This document shows, piece by piece, positions 16,001 to 30,200 of a stretch of 64,000 bases of DNA. The stretch is from Hypomesus transpacificus (taxonomy: Eukaryota > Chordata > Actinopteri > Osmeriformes > Osmeridae), in assembly GCF_021917145.1 (NCBI RefSeq), contig NC_061070.1, forward strand, positions 14,282,772 through 14,346,771. Reading direction: 5' to 3'. The position numbers and the translations under genes were made by a program. Under the pieces are notes generated by a model. It was not told the origin of the DNA. It saw only the letters and a list, made by a program, of their open reading frames with translations, and did not search any database. Within the stretch, counting starts at the first letter, position 1. Every line of letters begins with the position of its first letter.

Positions 16001-19000
16001 TCGCATGACTTGTCTTAAATATCTTTATATTCTGTTATGAGCCAAAAGTTGAGTTTCTGATATCAACTATTTCATTTGATCAAGCATTTAGCCTTGGAGA
16101 CAAAAGCTCTTCAGTTAATAATGAAGTCTGATAGTGGGCAGTGCCAGTACCTGACTGGGACATGACAGGGTTAAATAAGGGAAGCTGTCAGAAAAGGCCA
16201 GAGTTATTACTGTCCACCAAAAGCCAGGGTGGGTGCCTTTCACACATTAGCCAGCCCCAGTACTAATGGACCTTCCTGGGAGGATGTCTCGGTAACCAGG
16301 TTAACAAAAATATTGTTATTCTGTGCAAAGGCAAAATACAACATCAGGGGACGTTTAACAGAGGCGGATTGGGCAATACAACCCCTGCAGTAATGGACAA
16401 TTACAGCAGATAGAGTTACATAGAACCAGCTGAACGGGGAGGCTGTGTAACCTCTCATAATGGGGTGATGACTTTTACCATAACTGCTGGTTTGTCCTGA
16501 TTCTCCGAGGACGTCATTGGCACCTCCTATGTTTAATCTAATAAAGGACTGTACTTTTCCATATTCTGAACTTCTCTCATGTCAAATGTGTCACAAGACT
16601 ACATGATTAGGTTCCTAACATGTTGATTTGTCCAAGGTAATATCAACAAAAACATTTTTTAGATCCAGCTGTATTAAGTTGATCTGTTTCCATATATCAG
16701 CTTGCTTCATGAGGTCATAAATAGGTAATTCGTCCCTTAATCTCTCATATTATTTTATATAATTCTATTTTGGAATCAGTCAGTTGAAAGCGAAACTAAT
16801 AGTTAAACATGGCAAAGTCAGCTGCTATGGAAGTTGAATTGTGAGACATTTAAATGCTATACTTTAACTAGCAGCTTTAACAAACATAGGCCATTAGCCA
16901 TTTAAATCGCGTTTTTCTTTCCTGTGAAAAGAGACATTTCCCCTTCTTATTTGATTTGTCAGGATCAATTATTAGGATGATATTGTTTTTACAGCACTTT
17001 GTCCTCAAAGAGGTTTTCAATTAAGTAATGTACAGATTACAATCAATCCTTTAACCCTAGGCCATTCCCATCCTCCACAATTTGTCGCGACCAGAAGATA
17101 ACAGAATCTTTGATTGGCTTTCCACTTCCCTGACACATACCTCCACATCCGAAGACTGACACCATTTCCTCCCATATTGGCCCTAAGCGTTCACTTTCAT
17201 CCTCCCTCAGGGAACAGTGTACTTGTGGCCTCACATCTGTTCCAATGGACGTTACTATCAGTTTCCTGTATGATCACTTGCTGAAGTCATCTAAAATAGT
17301 TTCACACAGTTTTGAAAATACTTTATTAAATGTGTCCTGTACTGTAGCCATGCATATTTCTTGTAAAGGTGTGGAGCTTTTGTGTGTTTATTTAGTATCT
17401 TGGTCCTGGCTGAGGGTTCCTGGAGTTCTGCAGCGTCTGGGCTTCACATACTTTATATTGTCCCTCATGGAAACTTTCTGGGGCCAGAAAGAAATCCCAA
17501 TGAGGAAGGTGAGCCCCTTTTCTCACCATGTTCTCATCTCTGATTCTGTTCAAGGAACCAATTTAAACATTGCAGGAATTGACTGAATGTTTTTTCAATA
17601 TCTTTTCACCTTTTAGAATCCTTGGTGGAGCCCTGTCCAGGATGTGGTCTTGTATTGGCCTCAGTGGGTCTTCATTCTTCTCCTGGAGACTGTCTGGCTC
17701 TGTTTCACTTTCCTATTGCCTGTTCCCAACTGCCCCGTGTGAGTCAAACCTGACATAATACCAAGCATTCCTATCATGCTATATTTTTGGACAACATCCA
17801 AGAAACCAATCATTTAGTGATTTGTCATTTAAATTACCACCCAGGCAAGATGGCAGTGGGGAATCTAAAGATTTAATCTATTTCTACATGCTGTGGTGAT
17901 CTCATACGTATGTGGCCAGACAGTAGACGGGTTGCATGCAGTGGCTGGGATGGGGTTTGTGTGCTCCATGTGTTGCTGCTGTTATGAGCCATTGTGATTT
18001 ATGGCTCTGAGGTGGACGCTTCACAGGGCATAATTAGCCAATCTGAGTCTGTCATGTGCAATAAGAGGGGCCGAGGCAGAGGATCCATCTTCCACTCTCT
18101 CTCTCTTTTTCTCTCTCTCTCTCTTTAACCCACATGCTCTCTCTTTTTTAACTTTCTCTTTTCTTAATTTTCATGACCCCGCATGGCCATAGTAAGGAAG
18201 TTGATGATAGTATGGTTTAATGGTGAGAGAAAGTAACACCAGCATTTCTGTTTCTCCTATGTTCCCTTAAAGGGAAGATATATTGGCCTATGATGGGATG
18301 AGGATGGGGGAGGATGTGATAGTAGACAGTATCATTTATCTAAAACTTTTGTTTCCCCAAAGAGGTTATTTGGGTGCTGGTGGAATTGGGGATGATGGCC
18401 TCTACCCTAACTGTACTGGAGGGGCAGCAGGATACATTGACAAGTGGTTACTGGGAGACAACATCTACCGTTATCCAACATGCAGGGTAAGGTTGAGTAC
18501 TTTCCAATTAGACTTGCTCATTACTTCAGGAAAGTCAGAAAGTCATTAAGTGATTAGATTAGCAGAAATATATGCCAATATGTAGTCATTTTTGTCCTTT
18601 GTTTGTCAGGAAATGTATCGTACGACAGAGCCGTTTGATCCAGAGGGGGTTCTGGGAACCATCAACTCTGTAGTCCTGGGATTTCTGGGCATGCAAGTAA
18701 GCTGAGCTTATGTTTAGTCAATCATTTTTTATCCATTCATTTCTTGCCTACATTTTCCATGATTTTGTCCTAACTGGAAAAGTAAAATGTATTCTCACAG
18801 GCAAAATTATTTTCAGTTAAATTTTGAATTATTCTTTTGAAAATCTAATTCAGATTTACTGTGTATTTTGACACCAAGTTTGAGCCAGTGCCACAATAAT
18901 GGTTCGGTTAGGGAGATTTTCCTGCCTGGTAACAGCACAGCTGTTCTTCTTCATTGACACCTCATGTCCCCTCAAGGTTAGGACAGCGCTTTGGGTTCTC

Positions 19001-22000
19001 AGGAGAGATTGTTTATAATGGCACACAAACTTTGATGGTGACTCTGTTGCATCATGAAACAGTTTTTGGGGTGGGAAGTTGCTATGCACAACCAACCACA
19101 TTTCTGAATTCCCGGTGGGCGGTTAGCGCTGAGCTCTTCCATCAGCGAGTCTTAGATGACACACCAGGTGTCTGCTGCCCTTGCCTGTGTTTGCCCATGC
19201 TAATGTCCTCAGCTGAGACATATTCATCATCACCAAATTAATCAGAGAGTGTGGGTGACTTTAACACCACATCTGGCACTGCAAAATAAGTGAAATATGA
19301 GCGCTCTGTCAGGGACGCAGTATTCACATCCACGTCCACAACAATCTCTATTTAGCTCACCCAATACAGATAAATGAATAAGCTGATTGTTAGTGTTTAT
19401 CAGATTTCTTGTTCAAAGTTTTAGATATGATTAAGTGACCTAAATATCCTGTTTTGTGATAATCTATGTCACTTTCATCCACAGGCTGGAAAAATTCTAC
19501 TTTTTTACAAGAAAATGAATGTCAGCATCCTTTCCCGATTTATAATATGGGCCATCATTCTGGTAGGTAGCATCTTTCATATCTAGAAAGAAAATACTGG
19601 AAGCTGGATGTGGTAGCCATTATTTGAAACTCTGTCTTTCCAAGTATTTATATTTTTTTATTTCGTAGATGCTCATATCCAAAGAAACGTAAACAGTGCA
19701 TATTAAGTGCAGCAGAAAATCAAGGACTAGTGCACAGTTCTATCATAATGTCTTCCCCCTGAATTTCTGGCCTTTGAACTAATTACAAATGCCACCTTGT
19801 GCCACCTGAAATGTAAAAAATAGTTTAGACTAGACTCATTTGTTTTGCATCAACTGATCAATGAGTCTTAGCTGCACAAAGTTCTAATAAGCCGTTCTTT
19901 GTGATATAGGTATGTGATTTCAGTGCATGTTCCAACCACACCACCATGTATGGATGAGTGTTTCCGGGCAGACATAAGTATCCAGAGACCCAGGGGATAG
20001 CCTCTGCCTCTTAATGCTTATGTGACTCTCATGTGTGGTTTTAGAATGTAAAAAGCCTGCATATTGGTTACATTGAGCTCTAACATGGCAGAGCTCATGT
20101 TCTCCCATCCGTTCATGGCTAAAGTCTGTCCAAAGACTCAATAAATAGAGGTAGACCAAACAGATGATTTGATGCAAGAGATAAACCAAAGTCCTGCTCT
20201 CCTAGTTGCAGCTTATTCTGGGCCTGAACACTGGTGTTCATTCATCTAAAAAGGGTATTGTGTAGCTTAGATTGAACTGAATCATGTAAGCAAGTATGGA
20301 GGGGAGATTTGTTTTGGACTACCACTCATTCTGGGTGGTCTCAAAACAAATAGAGGCACAGGCTGGCTGCTATTTCATTTAGGCGGGCACTCGTCCCACA
20401 GGGAGACGCTAAGTGTTATGTGAGACGCTGACCCATCATTGCATCTGAAGACAACAAAAGGGAGGCAATCCACTCATAAGATCACAACACAACAACACAA
20501 ATTCTATATAGTGATTATATATTTTGCCAAACTTTATGTGACCTACTGGTATCACATAATCTTTTGTGAGAAGCAGACCTCAGCCATTGGGTTTGATGGA
20601 GGATTTGTTTGTTTTGGTGGCAGTAATCCGGATATCTGCACCCAGTGACTATGCGTGCTGATGGAGAGGAGTTAGCTGGAAGAAAACAAGCAGGCCAGTA
20701 GACTCAGGATGGTGATACAGACGGCAGATCTACTTTTGCACAGCATATTTATTTACCGAATTACTTTGTAATATTGATGTTGATCACCAGGTTGGATAGA
20801 AACACTACATTATAATTGCATGCTGACACCTTTATAGAAGAAGTGTGTTCAGATGTTTTAGGAATCACCCCATCAAAGGCCATAGAATGGGTCTCCTAAT
20901 GTTATTAGTCTCAATGCCTATGACAAATCTCTCCATTATGTTTCTTATGCTGAATCTTATTGAGTATTATTGTAGTGCGAGTAGCTTCGGGGAACTGAAA
21001 TAAATTAGATCCATTTTGGTCTTCCCAGAGGCAAGAATGAAACCACCTTGATATATTATTGTACATTATTATGTACCATTAGGCTTTTACCAGTCAGTGT
21101 ATATGCTCCTAGAATTTCCATGTCATCCCTAGTCTGCACTGCAGAGATGACTTAAATCCTGCCGTACTGGACTGTAGCCTACCAAATGCTAGAGGTGTTC
21201 CCAACAAATTAGTGGCAATCAAAAGACAATGGATGAGAAATCAATGCATCAATTGTTTAAAAAAAACCTGCAAATTGATTCAAAAAACTGCAAATTCATA
21301 TAGTTTCTGAAGTGTATGAGATCTGTTCAGATATTTCCTTGTGCCACTTTAGATAAGGTCAGGGTTAAGTTCTTTTGCAATCGTTTTGTCAGGAGTCTCT
21401 CTGGAACCAAAATTATATTGTTCCATTTTTATGTGGAGAGACTTTGTTGTTTGTTGACTTTTTCTGATACGGTAGATTTCCAGTTCAGCCTATTTACAGT
21501 CAAATAATGGAACCAGAGTTAAGTGTCTTCCTGAACAAGTTTAGTGAAATTTTTAAAGTGATTGACCAGCACTTGATATTGACTTCTCTAATAAGATTCA
21601 GCCTTCGAGGGGAGGTTTGGAGCTGCGCTTGAGCAGCCTCTTGTATTCAAAATGTGCTCTTGACATTAGCGGTTACCCTTGGTAAGCCAAGGAGCTAACA
21701 GCTGCAGCCAGACAACCACAGCACTTGGCTACAGACAGACAAACAGACAGAAAGTAAGACAAACAGACAAACACATTTGACTAAAAAAGACCAGACCATC
21801 TGCACTGTAGCAGTGGTGTTGTTTTGGCATGGCTGCCATGGGTGCTGGTGCTTTGATATTCTGGGGCTGCCATGCGTCCTCCTCCTAATAAACAGCAGCC
21901 AGAGTTAATTAAAGCCCAACGATCAGGGCCTGGGAGTGAGAGATTGAAATTGAGCGATTGCCCCACATACCAGCAACGTCCCACATCCTGCCTGCATAGC

Positions 22001-24157
22001 CTGGAGACTCAATCTAGCCACAGCCAGGCTATTTCCACATCATCGATTCTGTCATCTATACAAATGATGGATATCCACCTAACAAGCATGGTGTTTGGGT
22101 TCTGATCTATTGTATGGTGTTTATGACAGGAACACAGAAGACTTTCTCTAAAAAAAACAAAGCCATTCAAAAAGAATTATGTACTGTAATAAGGATTGTA
22201 ATTGACCATTATACTGAAGCACATGCACACTGTACATTTTGTTAAGTGATTGAACAGATGTATGTAAATTTGGCCATAAATATTTCCACCTTTACTTGGA
22301 GCATCAGGAATCTATTTACTGTGAATAGAAACCCAAATCTTGAATTTAAAGTTTACTGTAGAACTGATGGGTTTGCAGTTTGTTTGTTTGTGTAGCTGAG
22401 ACTTGAGGGACCTTTTTGATCAGAGTCTCCGATAATCGGTTTATCTTCCTGACTTGCTTGATTCTGTTGGCCCATGTATTTTTGCAGCCCAATACTGCTT
22501 GCTTTATCGCCCTGCATTGATTTGAAATCTGTTTCATTTCCACCCTCAGGGAATCTCCACAGCCATCCTTACTAAGTGCACGCAAGACGAAGGATTTATA
22601 CCTGTCAATAAAAACCTTTGGTAAGTGCTTCCTGACCCTCTAAATCCAGCCACTTTCCTCACAAAAGAAAGGATGAGTTTCCAGCAGACACAAATCATGA
22701 TCTGCTAAAACACGCGTTTACTTACCTCTAACGACACATACGACTGTAAATAATCACCCTGGCTGTCGGGGGTGTGATGTAGAAGGGTGATACATTCTCC
22801 AACAGGGTCACTCTTCCTCACAGCCAGGTGAATAGAGGGAATAGAGATATTTTATTTTCCCTATCCCACCGCCCATCACAACAGGAGAACCTCTCCCCGC
22901 TGATGGAGACTGAGTGGAGTTCTGGGAAGCAAAACAGCAGCATGCTTATGTACAGTTCATTCACATTTAGACTAAACAGAGTACACTGTATACTTATTTA
23001 GTTAATGCCTTTATGGTTGCTTCATAATGATAACATAGTGTCATAATTCTACACAAATATTCAATCAATTTTTTCATAGTGATTTGGTATGAAATACAGT
23101 ATGATTATGGAGGCACAGATTTTATAGCTGTTGTATTTCTTCCATAATCTCCCTGTACATTACATGAATCAGTTTAATGCTTTGTCAGGCATAATACAAT
23201 TTCTTCGATGATATGTAAGCAACTTCTCTGATGTCCCACAGGGGCTTCAAGATAGCCGTGCTCATCCTTCCACATTACCTGCACTGGCTTTATGGGCAGT
23301 TCATCATGGGCATATTGAGCTCTTGAGTATGACTCCCTGCCTTCATGTCTAAAAGTAATTAACTCCCAGCCAAGAGTCTTTTTTGGCCCCACTTCAGATA
23401 AGATAAAAGATGCTGCCCACCGCAAGGCTCTGGGATGCAGCCATTTTACATTAGATGATATAACATCAAACATTCTTGCACTTAGTAACAGACAGGGACA
23501 TGACTCGCTGGCAGGGATTCATGGGGCATGTGCCAAGGATCCAATATGGAAGCTAATGCTTTATACTGGCCGGCCCTACTGTAGTTATGCACCTGCAGCA
23601 CTGGGAAATATCAGTGTGTAGTTGATACTGGCCTGCCTAATGCCTTTGAAAACTTTCTGCTGATCACAAAAACTTTGGAAATCAAGTTTAGAGAAGTTAA
23701 TAAGAGGACTGTTCTTTACGTTGTGTGCTCCTAGGTCTCTGTCCTTTGTGACATGCACAGGATGTTTCTCCTTCCTCCTGCTGGGAGCCATGCACTTTAT
23801 AATGGACATCAAGGGTTGGTGGGGTGGCCAGCCTTTCATATACCCAGGTGAATTGCAAAGGCATTGACAATGACGTAGAACAGAAGCAATTACTAGAATA
23901 AGAAACCATAAACAAAATGTCTTTCAACTGTCAATGGATTTTCTCTCAATTTATTGTCTGCGTTGTGATCTTCAGGGATGAACTCCATATTTGTGTATGT
24001 GGGCCATGCCCTCCTGGGTTCCTATTTTCCCTTCAGCTGGGAGATGCGTTTCCAGCAGAGTCACTGGGAGCACCTGTTCCAGGGCCTGTGGGGCTCATCT
24101 CTCTGGATCCTTGTCGCATACCTGCTGTACAGGAAGAGATTCTTCCTCAAAATCTGA
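7003..24157 (+). CDS. hgsnat: Heparan-alpha-glucosaminide N-acetyltransferase
   Basis: HGSNAT sits in the lysosomal membrane and moves acetyl from cytosolic acetyl-CoA to terminal glucosamine of heparan sulfate. Eighteen exons give 606 residues: 7003-7096, 7522-7616, 7750-7871, 8922-9040, 11110-11179, 11319-11385, 12284-12378, 14774-14850, 15497-15527, 15719-15879, 17396-17508, 17617-17738, 18363-18486, 18610-18696, 19485-19562, 22550-22620, 23735-23847, 23976-24157. Phases join throughout, and the exon number equals the human gene. A signal peptide ([19 protein letters not shown]) and a luminal domain come first, then a membrane helix in exon 5. The core begins [20 protein letters not shown]; His242 in FEHAPWNG corresponds to the proposed active-site histidine. 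Further hallmarks are [45 protein letters not shown] and the C-terminal [11 protein letters not shown]. Exon 7 carries a GAGGCA repeat coding Glu-Ala. Exon 9 is only 31 nt. Confidence 0.97.
18094..18126. repeat. CT microsatellite
   Basis: A pyrimidine run dominated by CT dinucleotides lies in HGSNAT intron 12, about 240 bp before exon 13. It is low-complexity sequence. Confidence 0.85.
19563..22549. other. HGSNAT intron 15, no further gene seen
   Basis: This 3.0 kb intron separates exons 15 and 16 of HGSNAT. It contains short unconserved open frames and a CAGACA-rich run near 21730-21770. Nothing else is recognised. Confidence 0.6.
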
Positions 24158-27100
24158 TTGCTTGACTGACTCCACTCTGTACATGCCTTGTTTGGTCTTG
24201 TTATCTGGCATCTATGTCAGACCTCGAGAGATGTATGCTCTTTGTTGTCGAATAACGCTGTATAGTGAAAATGTATCAAATCTGTAAAAAAGCACAGTGG
24301 ACTATTGCATGTGGGTGAATGTTTTTACACAAGTGACACTATCATATCTAGCATTCCACAGCTCAATTACTGAAAAAGGTAGACGTGATTCAAGAAGATG
24401 TCTGATTTACTGTCGTCCATGGACACCCATTGATGTTTTATTTGGTGTCAGTTGTGTTAGGCACTGAATAGAGTGATTAAATCAAATATACTGAGGTGGT
24501 ACTTAACAAATTAGAGTGAGGGATTCTGCGACACCATAGTGGCCATTATGTGTCTGTTGCCATGGCCACGCCTCCTCTCTTCAAAAGAGAGTGTACCATC
24601 TGCTCTCAGAGTGACAGCCCTTTAATAGGGGTCAAGATGGACAGTGTCATAAATATGACCAGCATCTTTTGCACTCATACTAATGTAAAAATTTGGAAAC
24701 CATGCATCCGCTTTGCCATTTGATAACCACATTCTGCTCCCAAAATGATACTACCAGAAACTCACATCCACTTATATTTCACTTTTCTTTTTTTTTTTAC
24801 TTTTCTTTCAGTTGTTCCATCTTTCTATTGCATTACCAGAGACAGACATCTGATTGAATCATCTCACCTTGGAAGCATCTCTATGACATCCACTATTTGA
24901 ACATTAGCTACACTCACGCTGTTTTATAGGGTTTTTGCACTCTAAAGCTTTTGGTACTGCCGGTACACAGTGTAAGTTGTTTCCATTATAGGAACATCCT
25001 GCTCTATCAAACAATGCTCAAGATTCTACAAATGTTTACTACTTCAACAGAACAATTAATTCAATATGTCCCTTTTCACCAGAATAGATGCTAAGTAGCA
25101 TACTGTAGAAGGTTTGGTACGTTTTAGTGAAATTGTTAATGTCCCTATCTCTATAATCATGTCTGAGAAGAAGCTGGATGCCATTCACTTTACAAAAATC
25201 CAAACCATTAGATGAGATTGTGGCTAAACTTGTCATGAGAGTGTTACCACATTTCCTTGTTCGCATTGATTTCCATCGACCAGATGTCTCAGGATACCTA
25301 TAGTCTGACATATGGTAACTTTAGCTGTGTTAAAAGTTTCTAGCGGAGGCGAGTCATATCAGTATTTTATATCACATGTACTTTCCATTTCCCTTTGTGT
25401 AGTGTTCTCACTTTCCTGGTAATGCAATGACAAAGACATCCAAGTGTTTCATTTATTTAAAAAATCGATTTTTTAAAATAAAATTCCTACCAGAAAATAA
25501 ATTGCAATGTGTATCTATTAGTATCATTTTACATTTGATTATCTTGTATTTGTGTAATGACATTGCAAACGTTTAATTTAAGCGGTTAATTGGTCACCCC
25601 TGTTATAGTCGTGTGACCAAACATGTAGGGTTTCTGTATTGTACAGTATTTGCTCCATGTTTCACCTGGCTCCATTACATATTACAATGTGCACCTGAGC
25701 CTAGGAGTATCTGGTGTAACCAGGGTCGTCAAACTGGGGGGAAACGTGGGTCTGACAACCCAGGGCCCCAATGGAGATGGGGCCCTCGAAAAGCTTGGAA
25801 TGAAAATTTGTTGAATGAAAAAACAGACCAAACCAAAATGGGGGAGGGGCAAAGTCCAATATCTTCATGGGGCAACAGATTCTTAGCGGCGCCCCTGTGT
25901 GCAACTTATGTGTAAGGAATACATAGTGGTCCCTTTCAACTGGATACAGTACCTTTAATTATCTAAGACCTCTACACATGAGAGCAAACCATCAATGTTT
26001 CTGAAATCTGAAATATTGACATGCTAACAAAGAATATCTGGTTGATTGTATGTATTATAGTTGTAATAGTTGTTGATTGCTCTAACTTCCCATGAGTGTG
26101 CTCTGGTGTTTTGCTACCCACACTGACATTGATTGTAGTGATTGTTGTGTGATTGACTGGTGCCCTGCCCTGAGGGCAGAGTAATGCATCACTCCAAAGA
26201 AGCCAAGATAATCAGCCGGCCTGGGAGGTTTCCCACACTTAGAGGCAGCCTTCAACCCTGCGAGCACTCCCCAGTCTGAGGATAACCACTGGTCTTGGTC
26301 ACACACACTGCAGACAAAGCACAGCTTACAAGCACAGGCTATAAAAGATGAGTCATTTTGGGTTTCATTAACGTTGTTGCTCTACATGGTAGTTATTATA
26401 ATATGATACCAGAGAGACAATATGCCTCTTGGTTGTGAGATATCAGGTCTACACTCCAATCTTTTGGAACACCAATATTCACCAACTGAGTTGGACATTG
26501 CACCCTATATAGCTAGCCATAGCTGCTGCCTAGATTTTGGCGTCAGTTCAGTTGTCGTGCCAGTTAGAGTACACCATGGGTGTGGTGCTTTTAATATCAG
26601 TTATTTATTGATGAAACATTGCTTCATAAGATCTATTAAATGAAATCTCAATTTCCTTGACTTGAAACGAAGTATTAATTTTTGAATTATACATTTCAGT
26701 GCTATTGGCCAATGTTCTTTTTTAATACTGTAGAACATTCTATCGTTGTAAGGAATTGTCCCAGTAAAGTAGGAGGTACAATAAAGTCTATTGGCCACAG
26801 GATTACTGAGAACCACGAAATATTGACTATCTTTTAAATAGTTACGATGTCCAGAAATTGCAATCCGTAAATCACTGTCAAATGATAAAGAGGTGACTCT
26901 TTGTATTAAATATTTTTTAGTTTTTTAGTTTCCTGGAGATGGTATCGTGCTTGTACTGCTCCGGGTGGACCGGAAAATACATCGCAGCATATTAGCCTGA
27001 TTTGATCCTCCCCCAGAACATCGCTACAGTCGGTCAAGCAGCAAAAGCTGCAGAGACCAGCCCATCAATGGGACGCTCTCAGTGAGTACTTCATCGGCTG

Positions 27101-27206
27101 CTCTGAGCTGCGTACGGGGAACTGATCGTTTACTCTGGCTGTATTTTGTATCTATAGGGACGGTTTTGCTTATTCAAACTGAAACTTTTACTTATGGTTG
27201 GTGATT
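24158..27206. other. HGSNAT 3' flank and RET upstream region
   Basis: The first part probably includes the HGSNAT 3' untranslated region; candidate AATAAA signals are at 25477-25482 and 25496-25501 but neither is proven. A hAT-type MITE at 25721-25897 is listed separately. The last few hundred bases should contain the RET promoter and 5' untranslated sequence. No additional coding exon is supported. Confidence 0.5.
25721..25897. mobile_element. hAT-like MITE, 177 bp
   Basis: The element begins CAGGGTCGTC and ends with the reverse complement of CAGGGGCGCC, the CAGGG-type terminus common in hAT transposons. Eight-base flanks, GGTGTAAC on the left and TGTGCAAC on the right, agree at six of eight positions, as expected for an aged 8-bp target duplication. 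No coding capacity is present. Confidence 0.65.
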
Positions 27207-30200
27207 ATGGGGCCAACGTGTGGTTTCTTATTGGGAAACATCGTTTTCATCTTCCTGTTGGGATGTAAAGGTAAGGGGCAATTAACTTCAATTAAGCTTT
27301 ATAGCGTTTATTAGGCAACATACCCCTCCCATATTACAATAATAGCAGAAACAACGTTTAAACTATTGCTGAAAGTCTACAGTAGTCTATTTGAAGAACA
27401 CAATGTCTAAATTATCTTTAGAAATGTACTGAATCTGTTCGTAATCGACTAATTTATCGTTGATCAATTGCAAGACGTGCGCAAAAGTTGATCAGTGCAA
27501 AAAGTTAAAATTAGAACCCAATATGTGATTCTATTTATACATTATTTTGATCTATATAATTTGTTGCTATTGCAGTCAGGGACTGTAACTGGTGCTTGAG
27601 TGCTGTGTGTAAATGAACTTTTGAAAGCATTTTTCACCCATGTTTCTGTTTTCATCTTTTGAGCGACAGCTATAGATTCATTTTCCCATGCAGTGTGATC
27701 CCAATACTTAAATCGCTGTAAAGCCGTAGTTACAAAAGTTCTGAAGATTTAAGCAAATGAAGTCATCCTTATTTTATCATAACCATTTGCTTCAACCATT
27801 TATTGTTTACATTTTGGGGGTTCTGGAAAGCCATGCGTGGTGTAGCCTAAATACAATGGTAAATACTAGGCCCATATGGTACGAAAACGTTGCCCTCTCA
27901 CATCACGCTATGCATGGCATGGCACATGGTCTCCCAGAGTGAAATGCATGCAGCTATATATTATAATATTATAATCCCATTTTCAATCCTGCTACCCAAC
28001 TGAACCAACACTCTCGCCCTAAACAGACTATATATAAAGCTTAACTCATGGCCTACGTGTGTGTGAATCTCAATGTGAGGTCTGTGAAACGGGATGGCCG
28101 TTCAAATATAGACCATTGTGTAAAATGTTGGGATTCTTGACAGCGTATATCTATTTCTAGTCAGCCTATTACAGTTAGAAGCATAGGTAGGCTACTCTGG
28201 CTATTCATTTTGTTTTCGTGTTTTGACGTCCGTGTCCGTCAATCGTTAGTGTTTTGAATTGAATAGCCTACATATTTGGTCATTGGAAGGTCACGCACCT
28301 AGAGTCTATCAGTAAACTATAACATCGATGTTATAGTTTAGGATCCTTGGTAATTTAGTTATAACTAATGATGTACAGTGCACATTTTAATACTTTTGGT
28401 ACAATGTTCTTTGGTTGGTTTTAATTGTAAAATCAGTAGACATTTTGAGTGTTGTTTTATACAAAAGTATTATGTTGTAGTTGCCTTAATCAGCAGAGAA
28501 CATGCGATGGTAAATCGTGGCAAAATGGTTTTAAGCTGGAATTTGCCTATTTACTATAGTCCAAATGCATCGTCCTAAAATCTTCATAAATAGTAGTTCC
28601 TAACCGGAAGACGTCCACAAATGTATCTCAATTTGCGTGTATATTGATTTATTGTTTATTGATGTTGAGCACCATCTTGATCATGGTGTAATACAGAGGT
28701 GCTGAAATCCATGTCGGGTATTAGTACGATGGATGCATGTTCTTCACCTGCGGATCTGTGGAAACAAAAGCTCTTCGCGCTCTGCAAGTCTGGGGGCAGG
28801 TGTGCGGCAGGTGCGTCTGTCTCTGAGCAAACATCAAGTGTTTGTTTTCTTGTAGGGAAATATTGCCTGTTAAACAATAGAAGGTACTGTACTGGGAACA
28901 CATTAAGCTTTAACCCCTCTCTCAAAAGACAATCAATTCATTTTTTGTGTAAAATTGGCACTGTTTAATACAGTTTGATGATATTCATATCCAAGCAAGT
29001 CTGCATTTATTTTAGTTTGTCAATATTTAATGCTTTCTCTATCTTGAGTATTGTTTCCTTTTCTGATGACCGAATTTGTATAATACTAACAGACCAATAT
29101 ATTTTCCCAAGCAAACTTTGGAAACGTGCCCTTTTCCTCAAAAGATAACCAGCCATCATTAGTTCCCACTTTTATGGCTATGTTACCAAACAACAATGAC
29201 CTTAAAAGACATTCACCATAACACCTTCACAAAATATTCTACCCTCTTGTATGAGGTTAATTGAATATCACTTGACCCAAAGGTCATTATTGTAAAATCT
29301 ATCTGTTTGGATTTCTCAGTAATTCTCAATAATTTCTCACTTGTGGAACTACAATATATACAAATAAAAAACACGTTCTAAGTATTTTTTTGATACACTG
29401 AAGAATCTAGTGGTCCCACATAGCAAATTACTGGTAATCTACATGGTGACTCCTGCTGAGGTAATCACACAAAGGAAATTGAAGATCAATGCCTGTGTAA
29501 TGCCCATCTGTGTTGAAATGGTGCCTGCAAGGAAGTACATGCTCAGCAGAGTGCAGGGGGAGATGTCAGTGAAGATACCTCATAAAACATTTTTTGTAAC
29601 ACAGCTTGAGTAAAGAGTAAATAGTATGTGTTAAATGTCTGATCATGATTGGGAAGGATCCATATGGTGTGAATTTGTGTAAATGCAAGCATATAGGTTA
29701 AGTCAAATCAACCATGTCGATACAATGAAGGATGCATCTTAATCTGTTCTTGATCATATGTTATATGCAAAGATTTTAAAACCCATTTTGTGTGCAACTA
29801 TGAATGTGCTCTCCCTTTTCTAACCATAGTAAAGACCTCTAGCTGTTTTATTGTTTTATATGAAATGAAATCCCAGTATTTGCTCAACGTAAATAATGAT
29901 CCTTGTTGTGACATTTAGATTTAAAGCAACACTAGCTATCTAGGGCACCAAAGTCAAGCGGTTGAGTTTGGAATTTGGGTTTTGTTCTTCAGTAACTCAT
30001 ATTGAGTGTGCAGATTTTACTACTGCAATTTTCAAGATGAAACCAATATTTCAAAATGCAGATGAGGTTCAAAGTTCAGCTAGGGTTACCTCAGTTGACC
30101 CTTCCTTTTGCTATGATGAATACAGCCTATTCAATTTAGGACACCTACTATGCACATGTCCTTAGCACTACATGAATATATGTGGATCTGTCCTTGTATC

